Numbered from the stretch's first letter, positions 27,980 through 37,067 are shown. The stretch is DNA of 64,000 bases from Mycolicibacterium sp. J2 (GCF_026240945.1 NZ_JAPFPY010000010.1:248001-312000), one strand, 5' to 3'. Numbers and translations: made by a program. Notes: generated by a model not told the origin, from the sequence alone.

Positions 27980-29293
27980 ATGCTGATTCGGCGCGCAAGC
28001 CTGCTGGACGGCAGCGTCGTCGACATCCGGGTCGGAGCCCGGATCGACGAGGTGGCCCCGGCACTGGCGCCTGCCGCGGGGGAACAGGTGCTCGACGCCG
28101 AGTTGGGACTGGTGCTCCCCGGCCTGCACGATCACCACGTGCACGTGCATTCGGCGGCGGCCGCAGCGGACTCGGTGCGGGTCGGCGTCGGAGAGGTGCA
28201 CGACCACGACGACCTGGCGCATGTGCTGGCCGGCGCCGCGGTCGGCGACGACGGCTGGATCAGAGCGGTCGGATATCACGAGGCGGTGGCCGGGCCACTG
28301 GACCGGCGCGTACTCGACGCGCTGGCACCGGCGGTGCCGGTGCGCGTCCAGCATCGCAGCGGCGTGCTGTGGACGCTCAACTCGGCCGGCCTGGCGGCCG
28401 TCGGTCTGGCCGATCACCCCGACGGACGGTTGCGCAGCGCCGACCGGTCCTGGTCGGACGCCCTCAAGCGGCGTGACACGTCCGTCGACGCCCTCAGTGC
28501 TCGGCTGACCAGTTTCGGCGTCACCGGAATCACCGATGCCACACCGGATCTCGATGTCACCGACATGGTCCTGCTGACCGAGGTGCACCGTCGGGGCGGG
28601 CTGCGCCAGCACGTGCACCATCTCGCGCCGGGCAAGCGCATCCTGCATGACGACGATCTGGACCTGGGCGCGTTGACGGCCTGGATCGGGCGCAGGCACG
28701 ACCAAGGAGCTCCGGTGGCGCTGCACTGTGTGACCGCAGCCCAGCTGGTGGTGAGCCTGGCCGCCCTCGGCGACGCCGGTGTGCACCCCGGTGATCGCAT
28801 CGAGCATGCCGCAGTGGTGCCCGACGATCAGCTCGACGTGTTGGCCGCTCTCGGCGTCACCGTGGTGACCCAGCCGAATTTCGTCGCCGAGCGCGGTGAC
28901 CAGTATCTGGCAGACGTACCCGTCGACGAGCATCACCAGCTGTGGCGCCTGGCGTCCCTGTTGGAAGCCGGTGTGCCGGTGGCGCTTTCCACCGACATGC
29001 CGTTCGGGGACGGCGACCCGTGGGCGGCGCTGCGGGCGGCCGTGCACCGCACCACCGCATCCGGGGCGGTGCTGGGTCCGGACGAGTGCATCGACGCCCG
29101 CACGGCGCTTGGGCTCTTCCTCGGTACGGCGACAGAACCCACCGCGGCGCGTGTGGTCGCGCCCGGGCAGCCGGCCGATCTGTGCGTGCTCGGCGCTGCG
29201 CCCGCAGATGTATTGCGTGACCTGGATGCAAAACTGGTGGCCGCCACCGTGATCGACGGTGAGCTGGTCAGCCCGTCTGGCGTTGCAGCGTGA
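27980..29293 (+). CDS. Amidohydrolase family protein (YtcJ-like)
   Basis: 437 residues from ATG 27980, with AGGAAAGG about 11 bases upstream; GTG 27968 is an alternative. The beta-alpha barrel metal site shows GLHDHHVHVH, ALHCVTAAQL, RIEHAAVV, TQPNFVAERGDQY and ALSTDMPFGDGDPW. The order and spacing are those of amidohydrolase family 3 / YtcJ enzymes. The C-terminal composite domain is present (GQPADLCVLG). Substrate unknown. Its 3' end overlaps the convergent GntR gene by 26 bases. Confidence 0.85.
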   Translation: MLIRRASLLDGSVVDIRVGARIDEVAPALAPAAGEQVLDAELGLVLPGLHDHHVHVHSAAAAADSVRVGVGEVHDHDDLAHVLAGAAVGDDGWIRAVGYHEAVAGPLDRRVLDALAPAVPVRVQHRSGVLWTLNSAGLAAVGLADHPDGRLRSADRSWSDALKRRDTSVDALSARLTSFGVTGITDATPDLDVTDMVLLTEVHRRGGLRQHVHHLAPGKRILHDDDLDLGALTAWIGRRHDQGAPVALHCVTAAQLVVSLAALGDAGVHPGDRIEHAAVVPDDQLDVLAALGVTVVTQPNFVAERGDQYLADVPVDEHHQLWRLASLLEAGVPVALSTDMPFGDGDPWAALRAAVHRTTASGAVLGPDECIDARTALGLFLGTATEPTAARVVAPGQPADLCVLGAAPADVLRDLDAKLVAATVIDGELVSPSGVAA

Positions 29294-30032
29294 TCGAGGC
29301 CGGCTCGGCGTCGGCCCCGGCGAGTCCGCGGCCCTGCGCGGTGACCGACAGCGCGGTGCGGTCGCCGCGGAACAGGTCGCGGGAGTACTCGTAGGGGGTG
29401 CCGTTCTGGTCGTGTGTCACGCGGGTGATGAGCAACAGCGCCGCCTTCGATTTGATGCCCAGCAGCGCCGCCTCGTCATCGGTGGCGCTCACCGCCTCGA
29501 TGCGTTCGACGGCCCGGCCCGCGGTCAGGCCGTACTCGGACTCCAGGATCTCGTAGAGGGAGCCGCGCAGCGGTTGCTCGAGCAGGCCGGGCACGGTGTC
29601 GGCAGGAAACTGGGCGTGCTCCAAGGAGATCGGTGACCCGTCGGCCAACCGGACACGTTGCACTTCGACGACGTAATCGGTGGGACCGAGCTTGAGGGCG
29701 TGCTGGGTGGCGTGGTCGGGAATACCGATCTTGGTGGACAGCACCCGCGTGCCGGCGATATAGCCTTGATGGGCGAGGAAGGCCGGTACACCCACCACAT
29801 CGGCCAGATTGCGTTCCACCTGCCCGTGGCTGATGAAGATGCCACCGGCCCGGCCGATCACCCGGTGCACCAGGCCGGCCTCCTCCAGCGCGGCGAGCAC
29901 CTGGCGCAGGCTGGACCGGCTGGTTCCGTAGCGTTCGGCCAGATCGCGTTCGCTGCCCAGTTTGGAGCCGGGTGTGCCGGCATTGACGTCTCCGACGATC
30001 CGGCGCCGCAACTCTTCGCTGTGAGTTGCCAC
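29268..30032 (-). CDS. GntR/HutC-family regulator of the microcompartment locus
   Basis: 254 residues. Winged HTH at about 1-70 with SERDLAERYGTSRSSLRQVL and LVHRVIGRAGGIFIS. Then a UTRA effector domain (about 90-245) with RVRLADGSPISLEHAQFP, YGLTAGRAVERIEAVSATD and THDQNGTPYEYSRDLFRGD. HutC-type regulators bind a small pathway metabolite in the UTRA domain. It is the last gene of the microcompartment strand, 69 bases after the dehydrogenase gene, and has an operator-like motif directly upstream (30071-30085). It therefore probably also controls itself. Equivalent to the gene at the end of the M. smegmatis RMM locus. Starts at GTG 30032. Confidence 0.88.
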   Translation of the reverse strand: MATHSEELRRRIVGDVNAGTPGSKLGSERDLAERYGTSRSSLRQVLAALEEAGLVHRVIGRAGGIFISHGQVERNLADVVGVPAFLAHQGYIAGTRVLSTKIGIPDHATQHALKLGPTDYVVEVQRVRLADGSPISLEHAQFPADTVPGLLEQPLRGSLYEILESEYGLTAGRAVERIEAVSATDDEAALLGIKSKAALLLITRVTHDQNGTPYEYSRDLFRGDRTALSVTAQGRGLAGADAEPASITLQRQTG

Positions 30033-30070
30033 CGCGCCCCCTTGCTCAGCCGAGATATCCCGACGGTCGT

Positions 30071-30085
30071 ATTGGTATATCCAAT
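30071..30085. promoter_or_regulatory. Candidate GntR operator upstream of the regulator gene
   Basis: ATTGGTATATCCAAT: five-base arms ATTGG/CCAAT around a TATAT centre. The central GGTATAT-CC resembles HutC-type operators (GGTATATACC). It shares TTGGTA-NNN-CCAAT with the site at 37166-37180 in the main promoter region. Confidence 0.6.
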
Positions 30086-30101
30086 TCTAACCGTACGTGT
30101 A

Positions 30102-30881
30102 TCAGAGTTCGGCGATAGCCAGGTGCGATTCGGGCAAGATCTGGCCACCATCGACGACCAGCGACTGACCGGTGATGTAAGCGGCCTCGTCCGTGGCGAA
30201 GAAGAGTGCTGCGTTGCCGATGTCGGCCACCGAGCCCAGCCGGCCGGCCGGTACCGCGGAGGCCATTTGGTCGAGGTATTCCTGGCCCATTTCGCCGAGC
30301 CCTTCGGTGACGATGTTGCCGGGCAGCACCGCGTTGACGGTGATGCGCTTGGGCGCCAGCTCCATTGCCGCGGTGCGCAGGAAACCCAGCTGTGCGGCCT
30401 TACTGGCACCGTAATGCGACCAGCCGGGGTAACCGGTGATCGGTCCGGTGATCGACGAGGTGATGATCACCCGGCCGTGTCCACTGGCGGCGAGAGCGGC
30501 CAGGGCCGCTTGCACGATGTACACGGTGCCCTTGAAGTTCACCGCCAGCACGGCCTCGATATCGTCGGGGGTGAGATCCTCCAGCCGGCCGGACGGGAAG
30601 ATACCCGCGTTGGCGCACACGATGTCGACGCCGCCGTGGCGCTGCGCCGCCTCGGTCACCACGCGGCGGGAATCGGCGGGATCGGACACGTCGGCGCTGA
30701 TGGCGCTGACCTTGCCGGGAGCGCCGGCCAGCGCCGCGACGGTGCGGTCCAGATCGTCGGAGTTGCGGCCGGTGATGACGACGTTGACCCCGGCGTTGGC
30801 GAAGGTCTCGGCGATCCCGCGGCCGATGCCCTTGCTGCCTCCGGTGACGACGGCGGTGCGGCCCCGCAATGACGTGAACAT
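30102..30881 (-). CDS. (S)-1-amino-2-propanol dehydrogenase (short-chain dehydrogenase) of the RMM locus
   Basis: 259 residues, classical SDR. Cofactor loop TGGSKGIG at 13-20, NAG motif at 91-93, catalytic Ser in TSSITG (S143), Y157 and K161 (YGASK), and the family C-terminus [17 protein letters not shown]. smegmatis has the same gene order, and its enzyme interconverts aminoacetone and (S)-1-amino-2-propanol. Function is assigned by that context and similarity. Lies 40 bases downstream of the kinase gene. Confidence 0.88.
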   Translation of the reverse strand: MFTSLRGRTAVVTGGSKGIGRGIAETFANAGVNVVITGRNSDDLDRTVAALAGAPGKVSAISADVSDPADSRRVVTEAAQRHGGVDIVCANAGIFPSGRLEDLTPDDIEAVLAVNFKGTVYIVQAALAALAASGHGRVIITSSITGPITGYPGWSHYGASKAAQLGFLRTAAMELAPKRITVNAVLPGNIVTEGLGEMGQEYLDQMASAVPAGRLGSVADIGNAALFFATDEAAYITGQSLVVDGGQILPESHLAIAEL

Positions 30882-30921
30882 GGTTGGTGCCCTTCAGATG
30901 TGGTGCCAGCTCGGCAATCGG

Positions 30922-31950
30922 TCAGTGCAACGTGTGGCCGGCGGAACTCAGGTAGCGTTCGGCCAGCGTGCAGCTGCCCGCGGCGTAGCTGATCGCTTTG
31001 GTGGCGGATTCCCTGGAGTGGCTGTGGCTGCCCATCCAGGCCAGCAGCAGCAGCCGGCGCAGCAGCACGAACGAGGCCAGCATGTCCTCGTCGGCGGTCG
31101 ACAGCTCGCGGCGCGTGCCGGGGCGAGCGGAGCGACGGGAGAAGTCGCGGTACCCGCCGACCCATGCGGCCTGCCACTCCGGTAGCGCCGGATCGTTCTC
31201 GATGAAAGACACCGCGGTGCCGAAATCGTAGAAATACCAGCCGAATCCGCAGTCGTCGAAGTCGATCACGGTGATCTGGTTTCCGGCGGCGGTGTCCACC
31301 AGCAGGTTGGCCAGCCGCAGGTCGGCATGGATCAGCCCGTACACGTCCGGCCCGGTGCCGTACGCCGCCAGCCGGTCCAGCAGCAGGGTCTGGGCTCGCT
31401 CAAGCACGGCCCGCTCGGTCGGGCCCACACCGTGGGCGTCCTGCCACCGGCCCCACCGCGGGGTAGCGCCCAGACTGTGTTCCCAGTCCCAGGCGAACCG
31501 GCCGAAACCGGCCGGCCGCTGCCAGCCCCTGGCATGGTCGTGCAGCGCCGCGGTGATGCGGCCCAAGGTGTGGAAATCCTGTGCCGTGAGGGCGTTCTCG
31601 TCCGGCTCGACCCCGCCGACCATGCCGAAACGGACGACGTGGCGTGGTGTCCCGTGGGCGGCAGGGTCGTCGACGGTGACCACCCGGCGGCCGTCCCGGG
31701 CCGGGAGCACGGTGGGTACCGTGACATCGCTGTCGGCACGCAGCGCGGCCAGCCAGTCCAGCTCCGATTCGATCTCGTGCGGCAGATGGTAGTTCTGCCG
31801 GTGCACCCGCAGGATCGACTGTGCGTCGCCGTCGGTGACCAGATAGGTGGCGTTTTCAGACAGGTTGAGCAACCGCAGTTCGGCGTCGGCGGAGATGTCG
31901 TACTGCGCCACCGCGTGTTCGGCGACCGCCCGGTCGTCGGTGATGCTCAC
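30922..31950 (-). CDS. 1-amino-2-propanol kinase (aminoglycoside-phosphotransferase fold) of the RMM locus
   Basis: 342 residues. APH-type kinase: N-lobe with NATYLVTDGDAQSILRVHR, catalytic loop LIHADLRLANLL (D210) and metal-binding VIDFDDCGFGWYFYD (D230). In M. smegmatis the homologous enzyme phosphorylates (S)-1-amino-2-propanol, making the substrate of the phospho-lyase. The start GTG 31950 overlaps the stop of the upstream BMC-T gene (GTGA), so it is translated with the shell genes. It carries no obvious encapsulation peptide and is probably cytosolic. Confidence 0.9.
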   Translation of the reverse strand: MSITDDRAVAEHAVAQYDISADAELRLLNLSENATYLVTDGDAQSILRVHRQNYHLPHEIESELDWLAALRADSDVTVPTVLPARDGRRVVTVDDPAAHGTPRHVVRFGMVGGVEPDENALTAQDFHTLGRITAALHDHARGWQRPAGFGRFAWDWEHSLGATPRWGRWQDAHGVGPTERAVLERAQTLLLDRLAAYGTGPDVYGLIHADLRLANLLVDTAAGNQITVIDFDDCGFGWYFYDFGTAVSFIENDPALPEWQAAWVGGYRDFSRRSARPGTRRELSTADEDMLASFVLLRRLLLLAWMGSHSHSRESATKAISYAAGSCTLAERYLSSAGHTLH

Positions 31951-32612
31951 GACTGCTCCTGTCCGTCGATCCCGGCCAGCACCTCGGTGATGTGATCGCG
32001 GGCCACCGTCACATCGGCGGTGCTGCCGCCGATGTAGAGCCGGCCGGCCGCCCCGATCATCTGCACATCCACCACGGTAAGTCCGGGCGCCACCCGTTCG
32101 GCCTCGTTCGCCGCGACAGCGGCGAACAGTGCCGGGGTCATCTCGTACACCAACAGCGACTGGCCGGGCAGGATCATCGAAGCCTGCCGGTTGCGGTTCA
32201 GGATCACCGCGTGCTGGTCGGTGATATCGGTGATGATGTCGTGATAGAGCACCCGGGGGCGGAGCTGGTCGGAGGCCTTATTGCCGGTGCCGGCCAGGAT
32301 CGCCTCCCCGGCCCGGCGTACCTCGTCGAGATCGGCCGAGTGGATCTCCAGCACACCGAACTGCCGCTCCACGTAGAGGATTCCCGGCTGGATGCCGGGC
32401 ACCTCACGCAGCGCCAGGTCGATCACCCGCTCGATCGCCAGAGCCGGTGACACCTCCACGATGAGGGCGTGCTCGCCCGCGTAAGGGGGATACCCCCTGG
32501 CCCGGGTCGGGGTGCCCAGGTAGGCGGCGAACTGCCGCTGCAGATCCTGCACCAGCAGGTAGACGCGGATCTGGGTGCGAATCCGCGTGCTCTCCTGTGC
32601 TTCGGTCGGCAT
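31947..32612 (-). CDS. BMC-T shell protein (tandem BMC domain, trimer), first paralogue
   Basis: 221 residues in two BMC-like halves. The first has LIVEVSPALAIERVIDLALR, PGILYVERQFGVLEIHS. The second has ASMILPGQSLLVYEMTPALF and VQMIGAAGRLYIGGSTADV, containing the shell-protein edge motif region. Tandem-domain proteins form pseudohexameric trimers in the shell, often with larger, gated pores. It pairs with the second BMC-T at 33642 (the M. smegmatis locus also has two). Starts at ATG 32612, two bases after the BMC-H stop. Confidence 0.92.
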   Translation of the reverse strand: MPTEAQESTRIRTQIRVYLLVQDLQRQFAAYLGTPTRARGYPPYAGEHALIVEVSPALAIERVIDLALREVPGIQPGILYVERQFGVLEIHSADLDEVRRAGEAILAGTGNKASDQLRPRVLYHDIITDITDQHAVILNRNRQASMILPGQSLLVYEMTPALFAAVAANEAERVAPGLTVVDVQMIGAAGRLYIGGSTADVTVARDHITEVLAGIDGQEQS

Positions 32613-32614
32613 GG

Positions 32615-32896
32615 CTACTTGCTGGCGAGCGAGAAGTGGGCGCCGAGCTCACCGTGCGGGCGCGGGATGACGTGCACGCTGACCAGTTCGCCTACCTGCG
32701 AGGCGGTTTCGGCGCCGGCTTCGGTGGCGGCCTTCACCGCACCCACCTCACCGGTGACGATGACGGCGACCAGACCGTCACCCACTTGCTGGCGGTCGGT
32801 GATGGTCACGTTGGCGGCCTTCACCATGGCATCGGCAGCGGCGAGCGCAGCCACGTAGCCCTTGGTTTCGATGAGGCCGATTGCGTTGCTGGACAT
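32615..32896 (-). CDS. BMC-H shell protein (hexamer)
   Basis: 93 residues, one Pfam BMC domain: AIGLIETKGYVAALAAADAM, TITDRQQVGDGLVAVIVTG, GAVKAATEAGA and VSVHVIPRPHGEL. The invariant 'IETKG' start and 'IPRPH' end are those of hexameric facet proteins. Expression is likely to be highest in the operon: AAGGAG stands seven bases upstream of the ATG in a 12-base gap, whereas most neighbours rely on stop-start overlap. This fits the need for many copies. Confidence 0.96.
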   Translation of the reverse strand: MSSNAIGLIETKGYVAALAAADAMVKAANVTITDRQQVGDGLVAVIVTGEVGAVKAATEAGAETASQVGELVSVHVIPRPHGELGAHFSLASK

Positions 32897-32908
32897 AAAC
32901 TTATCTCC

Positions 32909-33157
32909 TTATTTGTTGGGGTTGCTATCGATGGATCCGATGATGAGGGCATCGACCGGTGGCGGGGTGCCGGTGAACCAGCTCGACGCCACCGAGCCCT
33001 GCGCGATCAGCACCCGCTCGCCGACACCGGTGCCCAGCACGTCGAACGCGATCAGGCTGGCGCCGCCGTCGACCTGGACCTCCAGGAACGCGCCGGCCGG
33101 GATACCGTCGACGCGGCGAGTGGACCAGACGTTGCCGGTCACGGTCGCTGATATCAT
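32909..33157 (-). CDS. BMC-P shell vertex protein (EutN/CcmL family, pentamer)
   Basis: 82 residues. EutN/CcmL pattern: MISATVTGNVWSTRR at the start, GAFLEVQVDGG, IAFDVLGTGVGERVLIAQGS and a C-terminal DALIIGSID. Pentamers cap the vertices of the polyhedral shell. The ATG overlaps the stop of the upstream gene (ATGA at 33154-33157). Confidence 0.95.
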   Translation of the reverse strand: MISATVTGNVWSTRRVDGIPAGAFLEVQVDGGASLIAFDVLGTGVGERVLIAQGSVASSWFTGTPPPVDALIIGSIDSNPNK

Positions 33158-33645
33158 TTCCGCTCCTTCGTGATGGTGATGCCGAGCGTTCTGGCCTTTT
33201 CCCGCCCCAACGGCGTCAGCACCGCACGCGGTCCGAGAAGCAGCGTGCCGCCGGCCAGCTCGGCGATCTGGCGTTCGGTGACCGCACCGCTGTCGATTCG
33301 GTGTACCGGGGCACCCGGCCCCGGCCGGCCGGCACCGGTACCACCGAGCCGGAAGCGCAGCCGACCGGCCTTGATATCGGCCCGGTGCTTGGGATTCTCG
33401 AACAGCCGCAACAACTTCCGAACGAAACCGTCCAGATCCGCATCGGTGGCCAGCCGCACCTCCTCGGCACGAACCCGACTTTCCGCCGCGCGCGGGCCGC
33501 TAGGATCCAATCCCATCTGCTCGGCGACGCTCGCGGGCTGAACCGGTGGGGCGGGCGGTTGCGGTGCCGGCGCCTTGAGGCCGGTGACGGCTTCCCGCAC
33601 CACCTCCCGTACCAGCGCACGCAGCTCATCGGACGAGATGCTCAT
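33154..33645 (-). CDS. RMM-associated protein of unknown function with an encapsulation-peptide-like N-terminus
   Basis: 163 residues. Residues 4-22, SSDELRALVREVVREAVTG, form an amphipathic helix of the kind that targets cargo to microcompartments. A Pro/Ala/Gln linker (about 24-40) follows, then a small charged domain: DADLDGFVRKLLRLFENPKH, AGRLRFRLGGT and VHRIDSGAVTERQIAELAGG. The C-terminus (GPRAVLTPLGREKARTLGI) resembles the end of EutQ/PduL-neighbour proteins, but I cannot name it. Embedded between shell genes with four-base overlaps at both ends. It may link cargo to shell or to another enzyme. Confidence 0.8.
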   Translation of the reverse strand: MSISSDELRALVREVVREAVTGLKAPAPQPPAPPVQPASVAEQMGLDPSGPRAAESRVRAEEVRLATDADLDGFVRKLLRLFENPKHRADIKAGRLRFRLGGTGAGRPGPGAPVHRIDSGAVTERQIAELAGGTLLLGPRAVLTPLGREKARTLGITITKERK

Positions 33646-34241
33646 GCGCGGGCCAGCGCATCCCGCGCCGCATCGGCGGCCTGGCGCACGTCTGCCTCGG
33701 TGCCGGACAGGTACACCCGGCCGGTCGCGCCGATCATCCGGAAGTCGACGACCTTGATATCGGCGGCCTTCTCGGCCTCGTTGGTCGCCAGGATCGCGTA
33801 GGACGCCGGTTGCACCTCGAGCACGAACAGCGATTCCCCGGCGAGCACCATCGAACCGATTTTGTTGCGGTTGATCAGGAAGGCATGCTGATGGTCGACG
33901 CTGGAGATGATCCGGGACGCCAGGATGGTCGGCCGCACCGCCGCGTGGGAATCACCGCCGAGCGAATCCAGCGCTGCGTCGGCGGCGGCCTTCACCGCGC
34001 CGGTCTCACCGTGGAACTCCAGGTACCCGAATTGCCGTTCCACCACCAGGATTCCGGGCTTGACCTCGGCGTGCTTGAGCGCGATGTCGGTGACCCCCTC
34101 GATGTCCAGGCCGGGGGCGACCTCGATGATCTGCGCGGCCTGGTTCGCCCGCGGTAGCGCACCCTTGATCCAGGTGCCCAGGTACGACATCGTCTGCGGC
34201 TGCAGGCGATCGATGAAGATGAAGGAACGCAGTTCAGCCAC
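33642..34241 (-). CDS. BMC-T shell protein (tandem BMC domain), second paralogue
   Basis: 199 residues. Two BMC-like halves: AAQIIEVAPGLDIEGVTDIA with VVERQFGYLEFHGETGAVKA, then GSMVLAGESLFVLEVQPASY with VVDFRMIGATGRVYLSGTEA. Homologous to the BMC-T at 31947 along its length but lacking that protein's N-terminal extension. It starts at GTG 34241, four bases after the dehydrogenase stop, with AGAGGT upstream. Two different BMC-T proteins imply two kinds of pore or face. Confidence 0.92.
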   Translation of the reverse strand: MAELRSFIFIDRLQPQTMSYLGTWIKGALPRANQAAQIIEVAPGLDIEGVTDIALKHAEVKPGILVVERQFGYLEFHGETGAVKAAADAALDSLGGDSHAAVRPTILASRIISSVDHQHAFLINRNKIGSMVLAGESLFVLEVQPASYAILATNEAEKAADIKVVDFRMIGATGRVYLSGTEADVRQAADAARDALARA

Positions 34242-34245
34242 GGAT

Positions 34246-35793
34246 CTACCTCTTGATCAGTTGAGCGAGTTCTTCGACGACAAGGGCGCGCACCTCGGCG
34301 CGCAGGGCGTCGAGATTCGGATCGGCAGACCGGGCCGGGGCCTGATACGGGCGCCGCGCAGGCCGCACCGCGCCGCCGGGATCGTTGGACGCCCGCGGAT
34401 ACGCAGGCACCGCACCGGCCGGCGCCCGCCAGGGTGTGATCGCACCGAAATCACCCATCGTGATCCCGGATTCAGCGTTGTATGCGATCCGTGCCCAGTT
34501 GACCAGATGATGCGGCGCCAGGTTCTCCCCGATGGAGCTGCGGCCCACAAAACCGGTGCCGATGGTCATCGACGGCGCCAGGTTGGTGTCCAGGCCCGAG
34601 CTGCCGGTGCTGTTGCCGACGTTGACCGACACCCGTAGGACCGGCACCTGGGCCGCGAAATCGGCTATCACCGAGGTGTTCTCACTGTGGATGGCGGCCG
34701 AGTGCCCGGCACCGCCGATCCGCACCACCGCCCGGGCGGCCCGGATCCCGCGCGCCGCGTCGGCGGTGGTGGTCATGCCGAGCACCGGGGACAGCTTCTC
34801 TCGCGCCAGCATCTCTTCGGTGACGACGTCCCCGAACGGGGCGATCAACACCCGGGTCTTGGGAGTGACGCGCAGACCGGCCTGCCCGGCGATCCATCCG
34901 GCGTCCCGGCCGACCACCTCGGTGTTGAGGTGACCGTCGGCGAACATGTAGGCGCGCAGCCGCCGCGCACCGTCCTCGTCGAGGATGTGGGCGCCGGCCC
35001 TGGTGAGTGCGCCGCTCAACTTGTCGGCGATCGCCGCCTCGGCGATCAGCACCGATTCGTTGGTGCACAGCACCGAATTGTCGAAAGCCTTGCTGTCCAC
35101 GATGCGTTTGGCCGCGGCGGCGATGTCGGCACTGGCGTCGACGAACACCGGCACATTACCGGGACCGACACCGAGGGCCGGATTGCCCGACGAGTAGGCC
35201 GAGCGCACCACGCCGGTGCCGCCGGTGGCGACGATGACGTCGGTGCGGTCATCGGCCATCAGTGCCTGCACCAGCGGGATGGACGGCTCGTCGACCACCT
35301 GCACGATGCCGTCCGGGGCACCCGCGGCGGCCGCTGCCTCGGCCAATACCCGGGCCGCGTCGGCCGAGCATCGTTGGGCCCGTGGATGCGGGGCGATGAC
35401 GACGGCGTTGCGGGTCATCAACGCCAGGATGGTCTTAAAGTACACCGTGGCAACGGGATTGGTGGTCGGCGTCAGCGCCAGCACCACCCCGGCGGGCCGG
35501 GGGAGTTCGACGATCTTGCGGCCGTGGTCGACGCGCGGGGATACGAAATCCTGGCCGGCGTAGTAGTCGACGATGCCACGCGAGCAGGCCCGGTTCTTGG
35601 TCACCTTGTCGGCGACCACACCCATGCCGGTCTCGGCGACCGCCTCGGCGGCGAATCGTTCGGCGGCGGCGTACCCGGCCTCGGCCACCGCCGACACGAT
35701 CGCCGACACGGTGCCCGCGTCGTACTCGGCATAGGCCGCGGCGGCCCACCGAGCCCGCTCCAGCATGTGGCCGGCTTGTGCGGTCGTTGTCAT
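34246..35793 (-). CDS. CoA-acylating aldehyde dehydrogenase, encapsulated core enzyme of the RMM
   Basis: 515 residues, EutE/PduP-like fold. Catalytic C243 in FDNSVLCTNES; cofactor region VVLALTPTTNPVATV and VATGGTGVVRSAYSSGNPAL. The last 24 residues (NLDALRAEVRALVVEELAQ) are an amphipathic helix after a Pro/Arg/Ala linker: a C-terminal encapsulation peptide. It converts the aldehyde made in the lumen, propionaldehyde in the proposed pathway, to propionyl-CoA with NAD+ and CoA. Starts at ATG 35793, overlapping the aminotransferase-like gene's stop. Confidence 0.93.
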   Translation of the reverse strand: MTTTAQAGHMLERARWAAAAYAEYDAGTVSAIVSAVAEAGYAAAERFAAEAVAETGMGVVADKVTKNRACSRGIVDYYAGQDFVSPRVDHGRKIVELPRPAGVVLALTPTTNPVATVYFKTILALMTRNAVVIAPHPRAQRCSADAARVLAEAAAAAGAPDGIVQVVDEPSIPLVQALMADDRTDVIVATGGTGVVRSAYSSGNPALGVGPGNVPVFVDASADIAAAAKRIVDSKAFDNSVLCTNESVLIAEAAIADKLSGALTRAGAHILDEDGARRLRAYMFADGHLNTEVVGRDAGWIAGQAGLRVTPKTRVLIAPFGDVVTEEMLAREKLSPVLGMTTTADAARGIRAARAVVRIGGAGHSAAIHSENTSVIADFAAQVPVLRVSVNVGNSTGSSGLDTNLAPSMTIGTGFVGRSSIGENLAPHHLVNWARIAYNAESGITMGDFGAITPWRAPAGAVPAYPRASNDPGGAVRPARRPYQAPARSADPNLDALRAEVRALVVEELAQLIKR

Positions 35794-37067
35794 GATTTCC
35801 TTCCCCGGGCGGCGATTTCGGCCCGATCGACCGCCACCGACAGGCGGTCCAGCACGTCCTCACAGAGATCGCGGGACAGCAGCAGACCGGGTTTGAACTG
35901 CAGAACCCGCGGATCCAGGGTGGAGAAGATGGCCCACACCCCGTTCTCGTACAGCTCGCGCATCACGAACTTGGCGCCTTCGGGATGATCGAATTCGAGT
36001 CCGATCACCACGCCGTTCTGCCGGATACCGACGAACCAGTCCGGATGATCGGCCTGGATGCGGCGCAGTCCATGGTCGAAAAGGTCGGCGATGTAGTGCA
36101 CCATCGACCGCACTTCCGGCCGGGTGCAGATCTCCAGCGTCTTGATCGCAGCCACACAACCGAGCTCGGCGCCACCGAAGGTGGAGATGTGGCCGAAACC
36201 ATCCTGCTCCAGCCATTGGGCTGCCCGGTCACCCAGCAGGGCCGCGGTGATCGGGTACATGCCGCCGGACAACCCTTTTCCGGTGACCAGGATGTCGGGC
36301 TCGATCCCGTGTTTGGTGATGCCCCAGAGTTCGCCCGTGCGCATCAGGCCGGTTTGAACCTCGTCGGCGATGTAGAGGGTGCCGTGCCGTTCGGTGGCCG
36401 CCTTGACCGCCTCGAGGTAACCGGGTGCGGGAAGCGGGAATCCGTAGGTCGCGGGAATGGTCTCCATGATGACCGCGGCGATGTCACCGGCGGCCAGCAC
36501 CCGCTCCATGGCGTCGATGTCGTTGAACGGCACCTGGAGGAACTCGTCGGGATTGTCGGACAGGAATAATTTGGCGAACCTGTCGTCGCCGGTGGCGACC
36601 GCCAGACCGGTGTGGCCGTGATAGGCCTTGACGATCGAGACGATCTTGCGGCGCTGCGTGGCATGTCGCGCGCTCTTGAGCGCGATATCGATGGCCTCAC
36701 CGCCACCTGAGCCGAACGCCACCTTCGTGATGGACGCCGGGGCGGTCTCGACCAGGCGCTGCGCCAGTGCGGTACGGGCCACCGAGGGGAAGTGGTGGTT
36801 GCCGACGTCGAAATGGGCCATGCCCTCGGAAAGAGCTTGCATCACTTCTGGATTGCGGTGCCCGACGTTGTAGGTACCACCGTTGAGGTGCATGTCGATG
36901 AGCCGGCGCCCACCCATGTCCCACAGGAAATACCCCTCGCGGCGATCGATCACCAGATCGACGCCGGCATCGGTCCAGAACTGGGTCTTGTCTGGGTTCC
37001 AGAACGTCTTGGCGCGCTCCAGCACCTCGGTCTTCGATTCGAACGAGAACGTGCCGTAGTCGTACAT
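35790..37067 (-). CDS. Class III aminotransferase-fold enzyme, probable aminopropanol-O-phosphate phospho-lyase
   Basis: 425 residues. PLP enzyme of the ornithine/GABA aminotransferase group: GSGGGEAIDIALKSAR, YHGHTGLAVATG, D235 in YIADEVQTGLMRTG and Schiff-base K264 in LVTGKGLSGGMYP. Fold relatives include ethanolamine-phosphate phospho-lyases. With a dedicated aminopropanol kinase in the operon, a phospho-lyase releasing propionaldehyde, ammonia and phosphate is the best fit (inference; an aminotransferase is the alternative). First gene of the microcompartment operon. Confidence 0.85.
   Translation of the reverse strand: MYDYGTFSFESKTEVLERAKTFWNPDKTQFWTDAGVDLVIDRREGYFLWDMGGRRLIDMHLNGGTYNVGHRNPEVMQALSEGMAHFDVGNHHFPSVARTALAQRLVETAPASITKVAFGSGGGEAIDIALKSARHATQRRKIVSIVKAYHGHTGLAVATGDDRFAKLFLSDNPDEFLQVPFNDIDAMERVLAAGDIAAVIMETIPATYGFPLPAPGYLEAVKAATERHGTLYIADEVQTGLMRTGELWGITKHGIEPDILVTGKGLSGGMYPITAALLGDRAAQWLEQDGFGHISTFGGAELGCVAAIKTLEICTRPEVRSMVHYIADLFDHGLRRIQADHPDWFVGIRQNGVVIGLEFDHPEGAKFVMRELYENGVWAIFSTLDPRVLQFKPGLLLSRDLCEDVLDRLSVAVDRAEIAARGRKS

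Noticed and set aside
30102..37067. Classification as a Pdu or Eut compartment
   Set aside because: No diol dehydratase, ethanolamine ammonia-lyase, PduL/EutD or alcohol dehydrogenase; kinase plus PLP phospho-lyase point to the RMM type.
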